A stretch of DNA of 8,505 nt, from NCBI GenBank assembly GCA_030151985.1, contig JASLDZ010000415.1:1-8505 (forward strand), written 5' to 3'. Shown here one piece after another: positions 1 to 6,813 of this stretch (positions are counted from its first letter, which is position 1; every line of letters begins with the position of its first letter). The translations under genes were made by a program, and so were the position numbers. This DNA comes from Caulobacteraceae bacterium. Lineage in GTDB: Bacteria; Pseudomonadota; Alphaproteobacteria; Caulobacterales; Caulobacteraceae. The notes below the pieces were generated by a model that was given only the letters and a program-made list of their open reading frames with translations, made no database searches and had not been told where the DNA came from.

Positions 1-127
1 CCAGCGTGCCCGGCAGGACGAAGATGCCGGCGCCGACTACGGTGTTGAAGATGTTCGCGCCGAGCGCCCAGGGGCCGAGGGCCCGCTTCAGCCCGGCGTC
101 GCGACGGGCGGGGGCGGGAAGGCTCAT
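1..127 (-). CDS. Amino-acid permease (APC family), N-terminal fragment
   Basis: Only the first 42 codons are in the window; the gene continues leftwards past position 1. After a short basic N-terminus (ARRDAGLKRALG), residues 19-42 read LGPWALGANIFNTVVGAGIF and onward. This matches the first transmembrane helix of APC-superfamily amino-acid transporters, whose unwound GxG segment (GAGIF) forms part of the substrate site. The ATG (127-125) overlaps the TGA of mutB (126-124) as ATGA, so the gene is probably co-transcribed and translationally coupled with the mutase. No strong Shine-Dalgarno is visible. Substrate cannot be told from this fragment. Inference: an amino-acid importer feeding propionyl-CoA (valine, isoleucine, methionine or threonine) would fit the operon. 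A polyamine or other APC substrate is equally possible. Confidence 0.75.
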   Translation of the reverse strand, partial: MSLPAPARRDAGLKRALGPWALGANIFNTVVGAGIFVLPGTL

Positions 128-2289
128 GCCGCGCGAGGCCCGCTCTGCGCGTAGCCGAGCTGCTCGTTCAGCCGCTCCAGAAGCTCGATCGCCGACTCCG
201 CCACCACCGTGCCGGGGGGGAAGATGGCGACGGCGCCGGCGTCGCGCAGCGCCTGGAAATCGCCGGGCGGGATGACGCCGCCGACGACCACGAGGATGTC
301 GGGGCGGCCGAGCCGGTCGAGCTCGGCGCGCAGCTCCGGCACCAGCGTCAGGTGGCCGGCCGCGAGCGACGAGGCGCCGACGGCGTGCGCGCCCACCTCC
401 ACCGCCTGCTGCGCGGTCTCTGCGGGGGTCTGGAACAGGGGGCCGATCTCGACGTCGAAGCCCAGGTCCGCGAAGGCGGTGGAGACGACCTTCTGGCCGC
501 GGTCGTGCCCGTCCTGCCCCATCTTGGCGACCATGACCTTGGGGGGACGGCCGTCGCTCTCCTTGAAGGCGCGGACGAGGGCCTTGGCGCGGGCGATGGT
601 CTGGTCGGAAGCCCCGGCCTCGCGGGCGTAGACGCCCTTCACGCCGCCGACCACCGCCTTGTGCCGGTTGAACACCCGCTCCAGCGCCGCGCTGATCTCG
701 CCGACGGTGGCGTGGGCGCGGGCGGCCTCGACGGAGAGTTCGAGGAGGTTGGCGCGGCCCTTGGCGCCTTCGGTGAGCGCCGCCAGCGCCGCTTCCACCT
801 TCGCGGGGTCGCGCTCGGCCTTCAGCTTCTGGAGCTTCTCGATCTGGCGGGCGCGGACGGCGGCGTTGTCCACCTTGAGGACCGGGATGTCCTCGGTTGT
901 CTCGGGTTTGTAGCGGTTGACGCCGACGACGCTCTGCTGGCCGGAATCGATGCGCGCCTGCGTCCTGGCGGCGGCCTCCTCGATGCGGAGCTTTGGCACG
1001 CCCGCCTCGATCGCCTTGGCCATCCCGCCCAGCGTCTCGACCTCCGCGATGTGGCCGAGCGCGCGTTGCGCCAGATCGTGCGTCAGCCGCTCGACGTAGA
1101 AGCTGCCGCCCCAGGGATCGACCACCCGGGTCGTGCCGCTCTCGACCTGCAGGAACAGCTGGGTGTTGCGCGCGATGCGGGCGCTGAAATCGGTCGGCAA
1201 GGCAAGGGCTTCGTCCAGGGAGTTCGTGTGCAGGCTCTGCGTCTGTCCGTTCACCGCGGCCATCGCCTCGACCGTGGTGCGGGCGACGTTGTTGAACACG
1301 TCCTGCGCCGCCAGCGACCAGCCCGAGGTCTGGCAGTGGGTGCGGAGGGAGTAGCTGCGGGGGTCCTTCGGCTTGAACTCGGACGACACCAGCTTGGCCC
1401 AGAGGAGGCGGGCGGCTCGCATCTTCGCCACCTCCATGAAGTAGTTCATCCCGATGGCCCAGAAGAACGACAGGCGGGGAGCGAAGCGGTCCACGTCCAG
1501 GCCCGCGTTCACGCCCGCGCGCAAGTACTCGATCCCGTCCGCCAGGGTGTAGGCCAGCTCCAGGTCGGCGGAGGCTCCCGCTTCCTGCATGTGGTAGCCG
1601 CTGATGGAAATGGAGTTGAACTTGGGCGTCTCGGTCGCGGTGTAGGCGAAGATGTCCGAGATGATCCGCATCGAGGCCGCGGGCGGGTAGATGTAGGTGT
1701 TGCGGACCATGAACTCCTTGAGGATGTCGTTCTGGATGGTCCCGGAGAGCTTGGCATGCGCCACGCCCTGCTCCTCCGCCGCCACGATGTAGAGGGCCAG
1801 CACCGGCAGCACCGCGCCGTTCATGGTCATCGACACGCTCATCCGGTCGAGCGGGATGCCGCTGAACAGGGTGCGCATGTCAAGGATGGAGTCGATCGCC
1901 ACTCCCGCCATGCCGACGTCGCCGGAAACGCGGGGGTGGTCGCTGTCGTAGCCCCGGTGGGTGGCGAGGTCGAAGGCCACGCTCAGCCCCATCTGCCCGG
2001 CGGCGAGGTTGCGGCGGTAGAAGGCGTTGGAGTCCTCGGCCGTGGAGAAGCCGGCGTACTGGCGGATCGTCCACGGGTTGGTGGCGTACATCGTCGGGTA
2101 GGGCCCCCGCCCGAACGGGGCCAGTCCGGGATAGCCGTGCAGGAAGTCCAGCCCCTCGACGTCGGCGGGGCCGTAGGCGCGGGGGAGGGACAAGCCCTCC
2201 GGCGTGTCCCAAGGCGGGTCGGCTGGCGCTGGGAGGTCGGGCGCCGCGGCGGCGTCGAAGGACAGGGCGGAGAAGTCGGGAAGGCTCAT
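124..2289 (-). CDS. mutB: Methylmalonyl-CoA mutase large (catalytic) subunit
   Basis: 721 residues, close to the usual length of about 715-750 for this subunit. It catalyses adenosylcobalamin-dependent interconversion of (R)-methylmalonyl-CoA and succinyl-CoA, the last step of propionyl-CoA assimilation, in the cytoplasm as a heterodimer with MutA. Residues 1-500 form the substrate-binding TIM barrel. Tyr78 (TIRQY), Gln186, Arg196 and Tyr232-His233 (SGYHMQ) align with Tyr89, Gln197, Arg207, Tyr243 and His244 of the Propionibacterium enzyme, by my recollection of that sequence. The C-terminal B12 domain (about 580-715) has the full signature: Lys589, Asp593, cobalt-ligand His595 and Gly598 (DxHxxG), then SSL at 648-650 and the GG near 671. 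The ATG at 2289 overlaps the mutA TGA by 4 nt and has GGAG 7 nt upstream on the minus strand. The reading frame stays open far upstream, antisense to nothing but overlapping mutA in another frame, so the 4-nt-overlap start is clearly the true one. Everything expected of an active enzyme is present. Confidence 0.97.
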   Translation of the reverse strand: MSLPDFSALSFDAAAAPDLPAPADPPWDTPEGLSLPRAYGPADVEGLDFLHGYPGLAPFGRGPYPTMYATNPWTIRQYAGFSTAEDSNAFYRRNLAAGQMGLSVAFDLATHRGYDSDHPRVSGDVGMAGVAIDSILDMRTLFSGIPLDRMSVSMTMNGAVLPVLALYIVAAEEQGVAHAKLSGTIQNDILKEFMVRNTYIYPPAASMRIISDIFAYTATETPKFNSISISGYHMQEAGASADLELAYTLADGIEYLRAGVNAGLDVDRFAPRLSFFWAIGMNYFMEVAKMRAARLLWAKLVSSEFKPKDPRSYSLRTHCQTSGWSLAAQDVFNNVARTTVEAMAAVNGQTQSLHTNSLDEALALPTDFSARIARNTQLFLQVESGTTRVVDPWGGSFYVERLTHDLAQRALGHIAEVETLGGMAKAIEAGVPKLRIEEAAARTQARIDSGQQSVVGVNRYKPETTEDIPVLKVDNAAVRARQIEKLQKLKAERDPAKVEAALAALTEGAKGRANLLELSVEAARAHATVGEISAALERVFNRHKAVVGGVKGVYAREAGASDQTIARAKALVRAFKESDGRPPKVMVAKMGQDGHDRGQKVVSTAFADLGFDVEIGPLFQTPAETAQQAVEVGAHAVGASSLAAGHLTLVPELRAELDRLGRPDILVVVGGVIPPGDFQALRDAGAVAIFPPGTVVAESAIELLERLNEQLGYAQSGPRAA

Positions 2290-4064
2290 CGCGCCGCTCC
2301 GTCCGTCAGCGCCTGCAGGGCGGCCACCGCGTCCATGCCCGCGAACAGAAAACCGTCCATGCCCGCCTCTCGCCACCCGGCATCGTGCTCGCCCGGCTTG
2401 CCCGCGAGCCACACGGCGCGGGCGCCCTTCGCTTTGAGCGCGCGCAGGGCGCCCTCCGCCTCCTCCACGTAGCGCTCGTCGGAGCCGCAGATGACCGCCA
2501 GCGGCGCGCCGTCGTAGGCCTCGACCTCGCCCGCCTCCGCCGCGATCCCGCCCGCCGCGAGCAGGTTGCGCGCGAAGCCGGTGCGGGCGGCCGCCTCGAC
2601 GGGGGAGCCAAGCTGGGCGAGGAAGGCGCGGGGGTGCTGGGCGCCGGCGCGCAGGCGCTCGAACGGTTCGGAGAGCCGCATGGGGGGGAGCGGCGCTCGA
2701 CCTCTTTCCTCCGCTTTCCCTGGGCTTGGCCCGGGGGCCGCCACCTCCACCGGCGCCTCCGCCAGGTTCGGGAACTCCGACACCCCGATCAGCCCCGTCT
2801 TCCGGGTGGCGACGTCCTTCTCCAGCGCCGCCCGCGCCTTCGCCACTTCGCCTGCCAGCCACCCGTCCTCCAGCACGGCCGCCGCCCCGCCCCGGCGCTC
2901 GATCTCCTGCATCACGGCCCAGCCCGCCCGCGCCAGGCGGTCGGTGAAGCTTTCGAGGTACCAGCTCCCCGCCGCCGGGTCGGCGACGCGGCCCAGGTGC
3001 GCCTCCTCCATCAGCACGAGCTGGATGTTGCGAGCCTGCCTGCGGGCGAAGTCGGTGGGGGCGCCCAAGGGTTCGGTGAAGGGCTGCAGGACCACGGCCT
3101 CCGCCCCGCCGGTTGCGGCGGCGAACACGGCCGCCGTGCCGCGGATCAGGTTCACCCACGGATCGACCGCGCTCAGCATCCGCTTCGAGCCCCGCGCCTC
3201 GATCCGAGCGGAGAGGGGGCGGCCTGCCACCGCGGTGAGCCGCGCCCAGATCGCGTGCATGGCCCGCAGCTTGGCGAGGCTCAGGAAGTAGCGTCCGTCC
3301 ACCGCCAGGCCGAGCACGGTGCGGGCCAGGGCCTCCCCCGCGTCCAGGCCGGCGGCTTCGGCCGTGCGGGCGTACGCCAAGGCGGCGGCGGCGGCGAAGC
3401 CCAGCTCCTGCGCCTCCGTCCCGCCGGCTTCGTGGACCGCGACGCCGGACGCGAGGAACAGGCTGGCGGCCGGGTGGAGCTCGGCCAGGCGCGTCGCCGT
3501 CGCCGCGGCTTCGGCGACGTGCTGCTCCAGCGAGCGGGGGCCGGGCCCGGAGACCGCGAAGGCGGACAACGGATCCAGGTGCAGCGCCAGCGGCGCGGCC
3601 GGGCCGCGGCCGCAGGCCAGGCTCAAGGCTTCGGCCGCCTGCGGCCCGTCGAACCCCGCGTCGAGCGCGATCGGCGCGAGGTCCGTAAGGACCCCTTTCA
3701 GCGCCTCGGGCAGGGACGCGTCCTTGCCGAGGCCCCGCCGTCCCGGCCCCGCATAGCGCAGGAGCACGCTCGCCGCGCCGCCCTGAAGGTCCTGCAGCGC
3801 CTGGCCGTTGGCCTCGGCCGCGTCGGCGGCGTCCACCACGGTGCGCACCTGCCACGGGCGCTCGACCTCGCCCGGCGCGAACAGGCGGCGGCCCTCGGGC
3901 GCGTCGTCCGCCGTGTAGAGCGGCTGCAGGTCCAGCCCGTCGGCGGTCCTCGTCACCAGCCTGGAGAAGGGCGCGCCCTTCAGCCCGGCCTCCACCAGCG
4001 CCGTCCAGGCCTCGCGGGTCGCGGGGGGGAAGGCGTCGGCGAGCGGGGTCGAAGCGGCGGCCAT
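2286..4064 (-). CDS. mutA: Methylmalonyl-CoA mutase small (non-catalytic) subunit
   Basis: 592 residues. It pairs with MutB to form the heterodimeric mutase; it has the same two-domain fold but does not bind cobalamin. The barrel part carries family blocks seen here as DPWVNLIRGT (301-310), PTDFARRQARNIQLV (336-350) and DPAAGSWYLESFTDRLA (362-378). A linker at about 440-460 rich in Pro, Ala and Arg leads to a B12-domain-like C-terminus (RLSEPFERLR at 463-472; VICGSDE at 524-530). There the DxHxxG cobalt-ligand motif is absent, as expected for the small subunit. It is the first gene of the mutA-mutB-permease operon and overlaps mutB by 4 nt. No Shine-Dalgarno is evident before the ATG, and a candidate promoter would place transcription start at or near the A of the ATG, so the message may be leaderless. 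Two C7 tracts lie in the gene (4023-4029 and 2682-2688 on the plus strand as G7). Confidence 0.95.
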   Translation of the reverse strand: MAAASTPLADAFPPATREAWTALVEAGLKGAPFSRLVTRTADGLDLQPLYTADDAPEGRRLFAPGEVERPWQVRTVVDAADAAEANGQALQDLQGGAASVLLRYAGPGRRGLGKDASLPEALKGVLTDLAPIALDAGFDGPQAAEALSLACGRGPAAPLALHLDPLSAFAVSGPGPRSLEQHVAEAAATATRLAELHPAASLFLASGVAVHEAGGTEAQELGFAAAAALAYARTAEAAGLDAGEALARTVLGLAVDGRYFLSLAKLRAMHAIWARLTAVAGRPLSARIEARGSKRMLSAVDPWVNLIRGTAAVFAAATGGAEAVVLQPFTEPLGAPTDFARRQARNIQLVLMEEAHLGRVADPAAGSWYLESFTDRLARAGWAVMQEIERRGGAAAVLEDGWLAGEVAKARAALEKDVATRKTGLIGVSEFPNLAEAPVEVAAPGPSPGKAEERGRAPLPPMRLSEPFERLRAGAQHPRAFLAQLGSPVEAAARTGFARNLLAAGGIAAEAGEVEAYDGAPLAVICGSDERYVEEAEGALRALKAKGARAVWLAGKPGEHDAGWREAGMDGFLFAGMDAVAALQALTDGAAR

Positions 4065-4070
4065 GACCCG

Positions 4071-4099
4071 AAATGCGGCGCGGGCGCTTGCGGCGTCAA
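4071..4099 (-). promoter_or_regulatory. Candidate promoter for mutAB operon, possibly leaderless
   Basis: On the minus strand TTGACG (4099-4094) matches the alphaproteobacterial housekeeping -35 well. After a 17-bp spacer comes GCATTT (4076-4071), a weak -10. Initiation about 7 nt past the -10 falls at roughly 4064, the A of the mutA start codon. This agrees with the lack of a Shine-Dalgarno there. The -10 is a poor match, so this remains a candidate. Confidence 0.35.
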
Positions 4100-4137
4100 G
4101 GCCGGCGGCGTCGCGGGCGCCTTCCCCTAGGTCACGA

Positions 4138-4165
4138 TTGTCCGCGCCGACGCCGGGGTTCTAAG
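4138..4165 (+). promoter_or_regulatory. Candidate promoter for nitronate monooxygenase gene
   Basis: TTGTCC (4138-4143) and TCTAAG (4160-4165) are separated by 16 bp and resemble the alphaproteobacterial TTGACG / GCTA-type promoter. Transcription would start near 4172, leaving a leader of about 25 nt that includes the GAGGGGAG ribosome-binding site before the ATG at 4197. It lies in the same 132-bp divergent spacer as the mutA promoter candidate. Neither TTTGCAAA nor any obvious palindromic operator is visible in this spacer. Confidence 0.35.
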
Positions 4166-4196
4166 GTGGCCGCCGCACACGAGGGGAGCGACGTCC

Positions 4197-5192
4197 ATGG
4201 CCCTGCCGCCGGTCCTGAAGGAGCGCCTGCGCCTGCCGGCGATCGGCTCGCCGCTGTTCATCGTCTCCAACCCCAAGCTGGTGATCGCCCAGTGCACGGC
4301 CGGCATCGTCGGGAGCTTCCCGGCGCTGAACGCCCGGCCGCAGACGCTCCTGGACGAGTGGCTGGACGAGATCACCCAAGCGCTCGCCGCCTGGGACCGC
4401 GACCACCCGGAGACGCCGGCCGCCCCCTACGCGGTCAACCAGATCGTCCACAAGTCCAACGCGCGCCTGGAGCAGGACCTCGAGACCTGCGCCAAGTACA
4501 AGGTCCCGATCACCATCACCTCGCTCGGCGCGCGGGAGGACCTGAACCAGGCGGTGCACGGCTGGGGCGGGATCACGCTGCACGACATCATCAACGACCG
4601 CTTCGCCAGGAAGGCGGTCGAGAAGGGCGCCGACGGGCTGATCGCGGTGGCGGCCGGGGCGGGCGGGCACGCGGGCACGCTCTCGCCCTTCGCGCTGGTG
4701 TCGGAGATCCGCGGCTGGTTCGACGGGCCCTTGGCGCTGTCGGGCGCGATCGCGACGGGCGGCGCGATCCTGGCGGCGCAAGCCATGGGCGCCGACCTCG
4801 CCTACATCGGCTCGGCCTTCATCGCGACCGAGGAGGCCAATGCGGTCGACGGCTACAAGGCGATGATCGTGGAGTCGGGGGCCTCCGACATCGTCTACTC
4901 CAGCCTCTTTACCGGCGTGCACGGGAACTACCTGAAGGGCTCTGTGCGAGCGGCGGGGATGGACCCGGACAACCTGCCCCAAGGCGACGTCTCCACCATG
5001 AACTTCGGCTCGGGCGAGGGTTCCAAGGCCAAGGCGTGGAAGGATGTGTGGGGCGCCGGCCAGGGCGTCGGGGCGGTGACATCCGTGCTGCCCGCGCGCG
5101 ATCTGGTGGCCCGGCTCCAGCGCGAGTACGCCGCGGCCCAGGCGCACCTCGCCGGCCCCGCCGCCCACGCGAGCGCGCTCGCCGCCGCCTGA
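4197..5192 (+). CDS. Nitronate monooxygenase (2-nitropropane dioxygenase family)
   Basis: 331 residues, a typical length. An FMN-dependent TIM-barrel oxygenase that oxidises alkyl nitronates such as propionate-3-nitronate. Visible family features are the N-terminal PLFIVSNPKLVIAQCTAGIVGSFPALNARP region in residues 20-48 (barrel start and flavin contacts), GAGGHAGT at 154-161 with the conserved His158, and the phosphate-binding stretch SGAIATGGAILAAQAMGAD at 182-200 followed by AYIGSAFIATEE. No signal peptide is seen, so it is cytoplasmic. The start is set by GAGGGGAG a few bases upstream of ATG 4197. It is transcribed divergently from mutA and ends 8 nt before a strong hairpin, so it is probably monocistronic. 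FabK-type enoyl-ACP reductase is a structural relative, but the N-terminal block favours the monooxygenase. Its link to the propionate genes is discussed as a finding. Confidence 0.9.
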   Translation: MALPPVLKERLRLPAIGSPLFIVSNPKLVIAQCTAGIVGSFPALNARPQTLLDEWLDEITQALAAWDRDHPETPAAPYAVNQIVHKSNARLEQDLETCAKYKVPITITSLGAREDLNQAVHGWGGITLHDIINDRFARKAVEKGADGLIAVAAGAGGHAGTLSPFALVSEIRGWFDGPLALSGAIATGGAILAAQAMGADLAYIGSAFIATEEANAVDGYKAMIVESGASDIVYSSLFTGVHGNYLKGSVRAAGMDPDNLPQGDVSTMNFGSGEGSKAKAWKDVWGAGQGVGAVTSVLPARDLVARLQREYAAAQAHLAGPAAHASALAAA

Positions 5193-5200
5193 CGGGGAGG

Positions 5201-5230
5201 GGGACGGCGGGGAGCTTATCCCCGCGTCCC
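5201..5230 (+). terminator. Strong terminator-like hairpin after nitronate monooxygenase gene
   Basis: Arms GGGACGGCGGGGA (5201-5213) and TCCCCGCGTCCC (5219-5230) pair over 12 bp with a single bulged G at 5207 and a 5-nt GCTTA loop. The hairpin begins 8 nt after the TGA at 5190-5192. No T-run follows, so it may act as an RNA 3'-end stabiliser or a weak terminator rather than a classical intrinsic terminator. It separates this gene from the downstream phage-type cassette. Confidence 0.6.
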
Positions 5231-5285
5231 GGCGAGCGGACATCCTGATCTCCACGCAGCCGGCGCGACCGGCGGAGGAGATCCC

Positions 5286-6134
5286 ATGAGCGACGACGCC
5301 ACCCCCCGGCTGGGGCTGCCCTACCTCGCGGCGGCCCAGGCGCAGAAGCATGTGACGATGAACGAGGCGCTGGCGCTGCTCGACGGGCTGGTCGCCTGCG
5401 CCGCCGAGAGCCGCACGCTCGGCGCCCAGCCGTCGTCGCCGGCGGACGGCGCCATGTACCTCCTGCCGGCCGGCGCGACCGGCGCGGACTGGTCCGGCCA
5501 GCCCGCGGGCGCGCTGATGCGCTTCGAGGGGGGCGCCTGGAGCGTGATCGCCACGACCCGCGGCCAGATCCTGTTCGTCGCGGACGAAGTCGAGCTCCTG
5601 GTGCGGAGCGCGACGGGATGGATGACGCTCGAGGACGTGCTCCACCGTCTCGACAACCTGGAGCACCTGGGCATCGCCACGACGGCGGACGCCACCAACG
5701 TCTTGAGCGTGAAGGGGCTGGCGGCGCTGTTCACCCACGCGGGCGCGGGCGTGCAGGTGAAGCTGAACAAGGCGACGCCCGCCGACACCGCCTCGCTTCT
5801 CTATCAGACCGGCTTCTCGGGCCGGGCGGAGGTCGGCCTCTGCGGCGACGACCGGCTGCACGTGAAGGTCTCCGCCGACGGCGCCGCCTGGACCGAGGCG
5901 CTGACCGTCGAGGCCGCGACCGGCCGGGTGGGCCTGGGCGTCGCCGCCACCAGCCGCCTGCACGTCGACGGCGCGGTGCGCGTGAAGGGCTACGCCAAGG
6001 CGGCGCTGCCCGGAGCAGGGTCGGAGGGCGCGGGCGCGCTGATCTACGTCTCGGACGACAGCGTGGGCCCCACGCTCGCCTTCTCGGACGGGACGGCGTG
6101 GCGGCGCGTGCACGACCGCGCGGTGGTGGCGTGA
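5286..6134 (+). CDS. DUF2793-containing phage/GTA tail-fibre-like protein
   Basis: 282 residues. The N-terminus PRLGLPYLAAAQAQKHVTMN (7-26) plus NEALALLDGLV is the hallmark of DUF2793, a family found in tail or spike proteins of alphaproteobacterial prophages and gene transfer agents. A compact domain continues to about residue 114 (GAMYLLPAG, GWMTL). The rest looks like a beta-rich fibre with short repeats (RLHVKVSADG at 190-199, GRVGLGV at 213-219, RLHVDGAVRV at 224-233). It closes with a tip often seen in such fibres: GAGALIYVSDDS (248-259) and FSDGTAWRRVHDRAVV (266-281). Likely role: virion-surface adhesin or receptor-binding component. GGAGGAG lies 5 nt before the ATG. It is the first gene of the cassette, and its TGA overlaps the holin ATG by one base. 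I see no convincing promoter in 5231-5285. An exact role in GTA host recognition is inference. Confidence 0.82.
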   Translation: MSDDATPRLGLPYLAAAQAQKHVTMNEALALLDGLVACAAESRTLGAQPSSPADGAMYLLPAGATGADWSGQPAGALMRFEGGAWSVIATTRGQILFVADEVELLVRSATGWMTLEDVLHRLDNLEHLGIATTADATNVLSVKGLAALFTHAGAGVQVKLNKATPADTASLLYQTGFSGRAEVGLCGDDRLHVKVSADGAAWTEALTVEAATGRVGLGVAATSRLHVDGAVRVKGYAKAALPGAGSEGAGALIYVSDDSVGPTLAFSDGTAWRRVHDRAVVA

Positions 6135-6385
6135 TGGCGACCGCGGTCCCCGTGACCCATCCGCCCGCCGCTGCTTACCGCCGCCGCGCCTCCTGGAGCG
6201 CCTTCGCGCGCGGCGGCTGGAGGCCGGCGCTGGGCTGGGCGATGACGCCATGCGCCCTCTACGCCTTCATCGTCGGCCCCTGCATCGGGCGCCCGGCGGA
6301 CGCGGCCGAGCTCGTGGCGCTGTTCGGCGCGGCGGCCGCGCTGATCGCGGCCCGCAGCTTCGAGAAGACGCGGGGTGTGGCGTGA
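6134..6385 (+). CDS. Small holin-like membrane protein (GTA/3TM holin type)
   Basis: 83 residues. A basic N-terminus (YRRRASWSAFARGGWRP, about 15-31) is followed by a hydrophobic helix at 31-51, a short loop (GRPADAAE), and a second helix at about 59-73 that ends in RSFEKTRGVA. The W-R-P-x-x-G-W motif before the first helix and the R-S-F-E-K-x-x-G-V-A tail resemble the holin family named from Rhodobacter gene transfer agent release, though only two helices are obvious here. Holins permeabilise the inner membrane and let the endolysin reach the cell wall. The ATG at 6134 shares one base with the stop of the DUF2793 gene, and the TGA overlaps the endolysin GTG by 4 nt. Position directly before the lysozyme gene supports the call. 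Pore formation itself is not shown by sequence. Confidence 0.7.
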   Translation: MATAVPVTHPPAAAYRRRASWSAFARGGWRPALGWAMTPCALYAFIVGPCIGRPADAAELVALFGAAAALIAARSFEKTRGVA

Positions 6386-6813
6386 GCCCCGACCTGCGCG
6401 ACCAGCTCGTCCGCCACGAGGGGCTGCGGCTGAAGCCCTACCGCGACACGGCCGGCAAGCTGACCCTGGGCGTCGGCCGCAACCTCGACGACGTGGGGAT
6501 CAGCCGCGCCGAGGCCTTCGCCCTGCTGGAGACCGACGTCGGCCGCGCGGAGGCCGGGCTCGACAACCGCCTGCCGTGGTGGCGCTCGCTAGACCCCGTA
6601 CGGCGCGACGTCCTGGTCGACATGGCCTTCAACCTGGGCGTCGAGGCGCTGTGCGGGTTCACGACGACGCTGGCGGCGGCGCAGACCGGCCGCTACGCCG
6701 AGGCCGCCGACGCCATGCTCCGCTCGGCCTGGGCGGGGCAGGTCAAGGGCCGGGCGACCGCGCTCGCGGCCATGATGCGCTCGGGCGCGCGGGGCGGGGA
6801 GGGCGCGCGATGA
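6382..6813 (+). CDS. T4-lysozyme-type endolysin (GH24 muramidase)
   Basis: 143 residues. It cleaves the N-acetylmuramic acid to N-acetylglucosamine beta-1,4 bond of peptidoglycan. The catalytic triad is intact: Glu13, Asp22 and Thr28, with exactly the E-8-D-5-T spacing of T4 lysozyme (Glu11, Asp20, Thr26), within HEGLRLKPYRDTAGKLTLGVG. Further family features are GRNLDD and RAEAFALLETDV in the N-terminal lobe, RRDVLVDMAFNLGV (near 74-87), and GRYAEAADAML with W.GQVKGRA near the C-terminus. No signal peptide or SAR anchor is seen, so export should depend on the preceding holin. The start is GTG 6382, overlapping the holin TGA as GTGA; the open frame further upstream is only a shadow of the holin and DUF2793 genes. 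The TGA overlaps the next ATG by 4 nt. About 145 residues is a compact but complete single-domain enzyme. Confidence 0.93.
   Translation: MSPDLRDQLVRHEGLRLKPYRDTAGKLTLGVGRNLDDVGISRAEAFALLETDVGRAEAGLDNRLPWWRSLDPVRRDVLVDMAFNLGVEALCGFTTTLAAAQTGRYAEAADAMLRSAWAGQVKGRATALAAMMRSGARGGEGAR

Noticed and set aside
352..2472. Plus-strand open frame of about 700 codons antisense to mutB
   Set aside because: It is antisense to a strongly conserved enzyme, is rich in His, Arg, Gly and Ala without any recognisable domain, and has no ribosome-binding site. It is the usual shadow frame of a high-GC gene.
2290..3855. N-terminal extension of mutB into the mutA region
   Set aside because: The frame is open, but the extension overlaps mutA and is low complexity. 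The ATG at 2289 with GGAG and the 4-nt overlap gives the normal family length.
2385..4130. Plus-strand open frame of about 580 codons antisense to mutA
   Set aside because: Same reasoning: composition typical of a GC-rich shadow, no domain, and fully covered by mutA on the other strand.
5259..5484. Exact 16-bp direct repeat GCCGGCGCGACCGGCG at 5259-5274 and 5469-5484
   Set aside because: One copy lies in the DUF2793 leader and one in its coding region. The sequence is made of common GC-rich codons and no further copy was noticed, so chance is the simplest account.
4161..6251. Minus-strand open frame of about 700 codons across the nitronate monooxygenase and DUF2793 genes
   Set aside because: It runs antisense through two recognised genes and the hairpin between them, and its product is low-complexity Arg/Gly/His-rich sequence.
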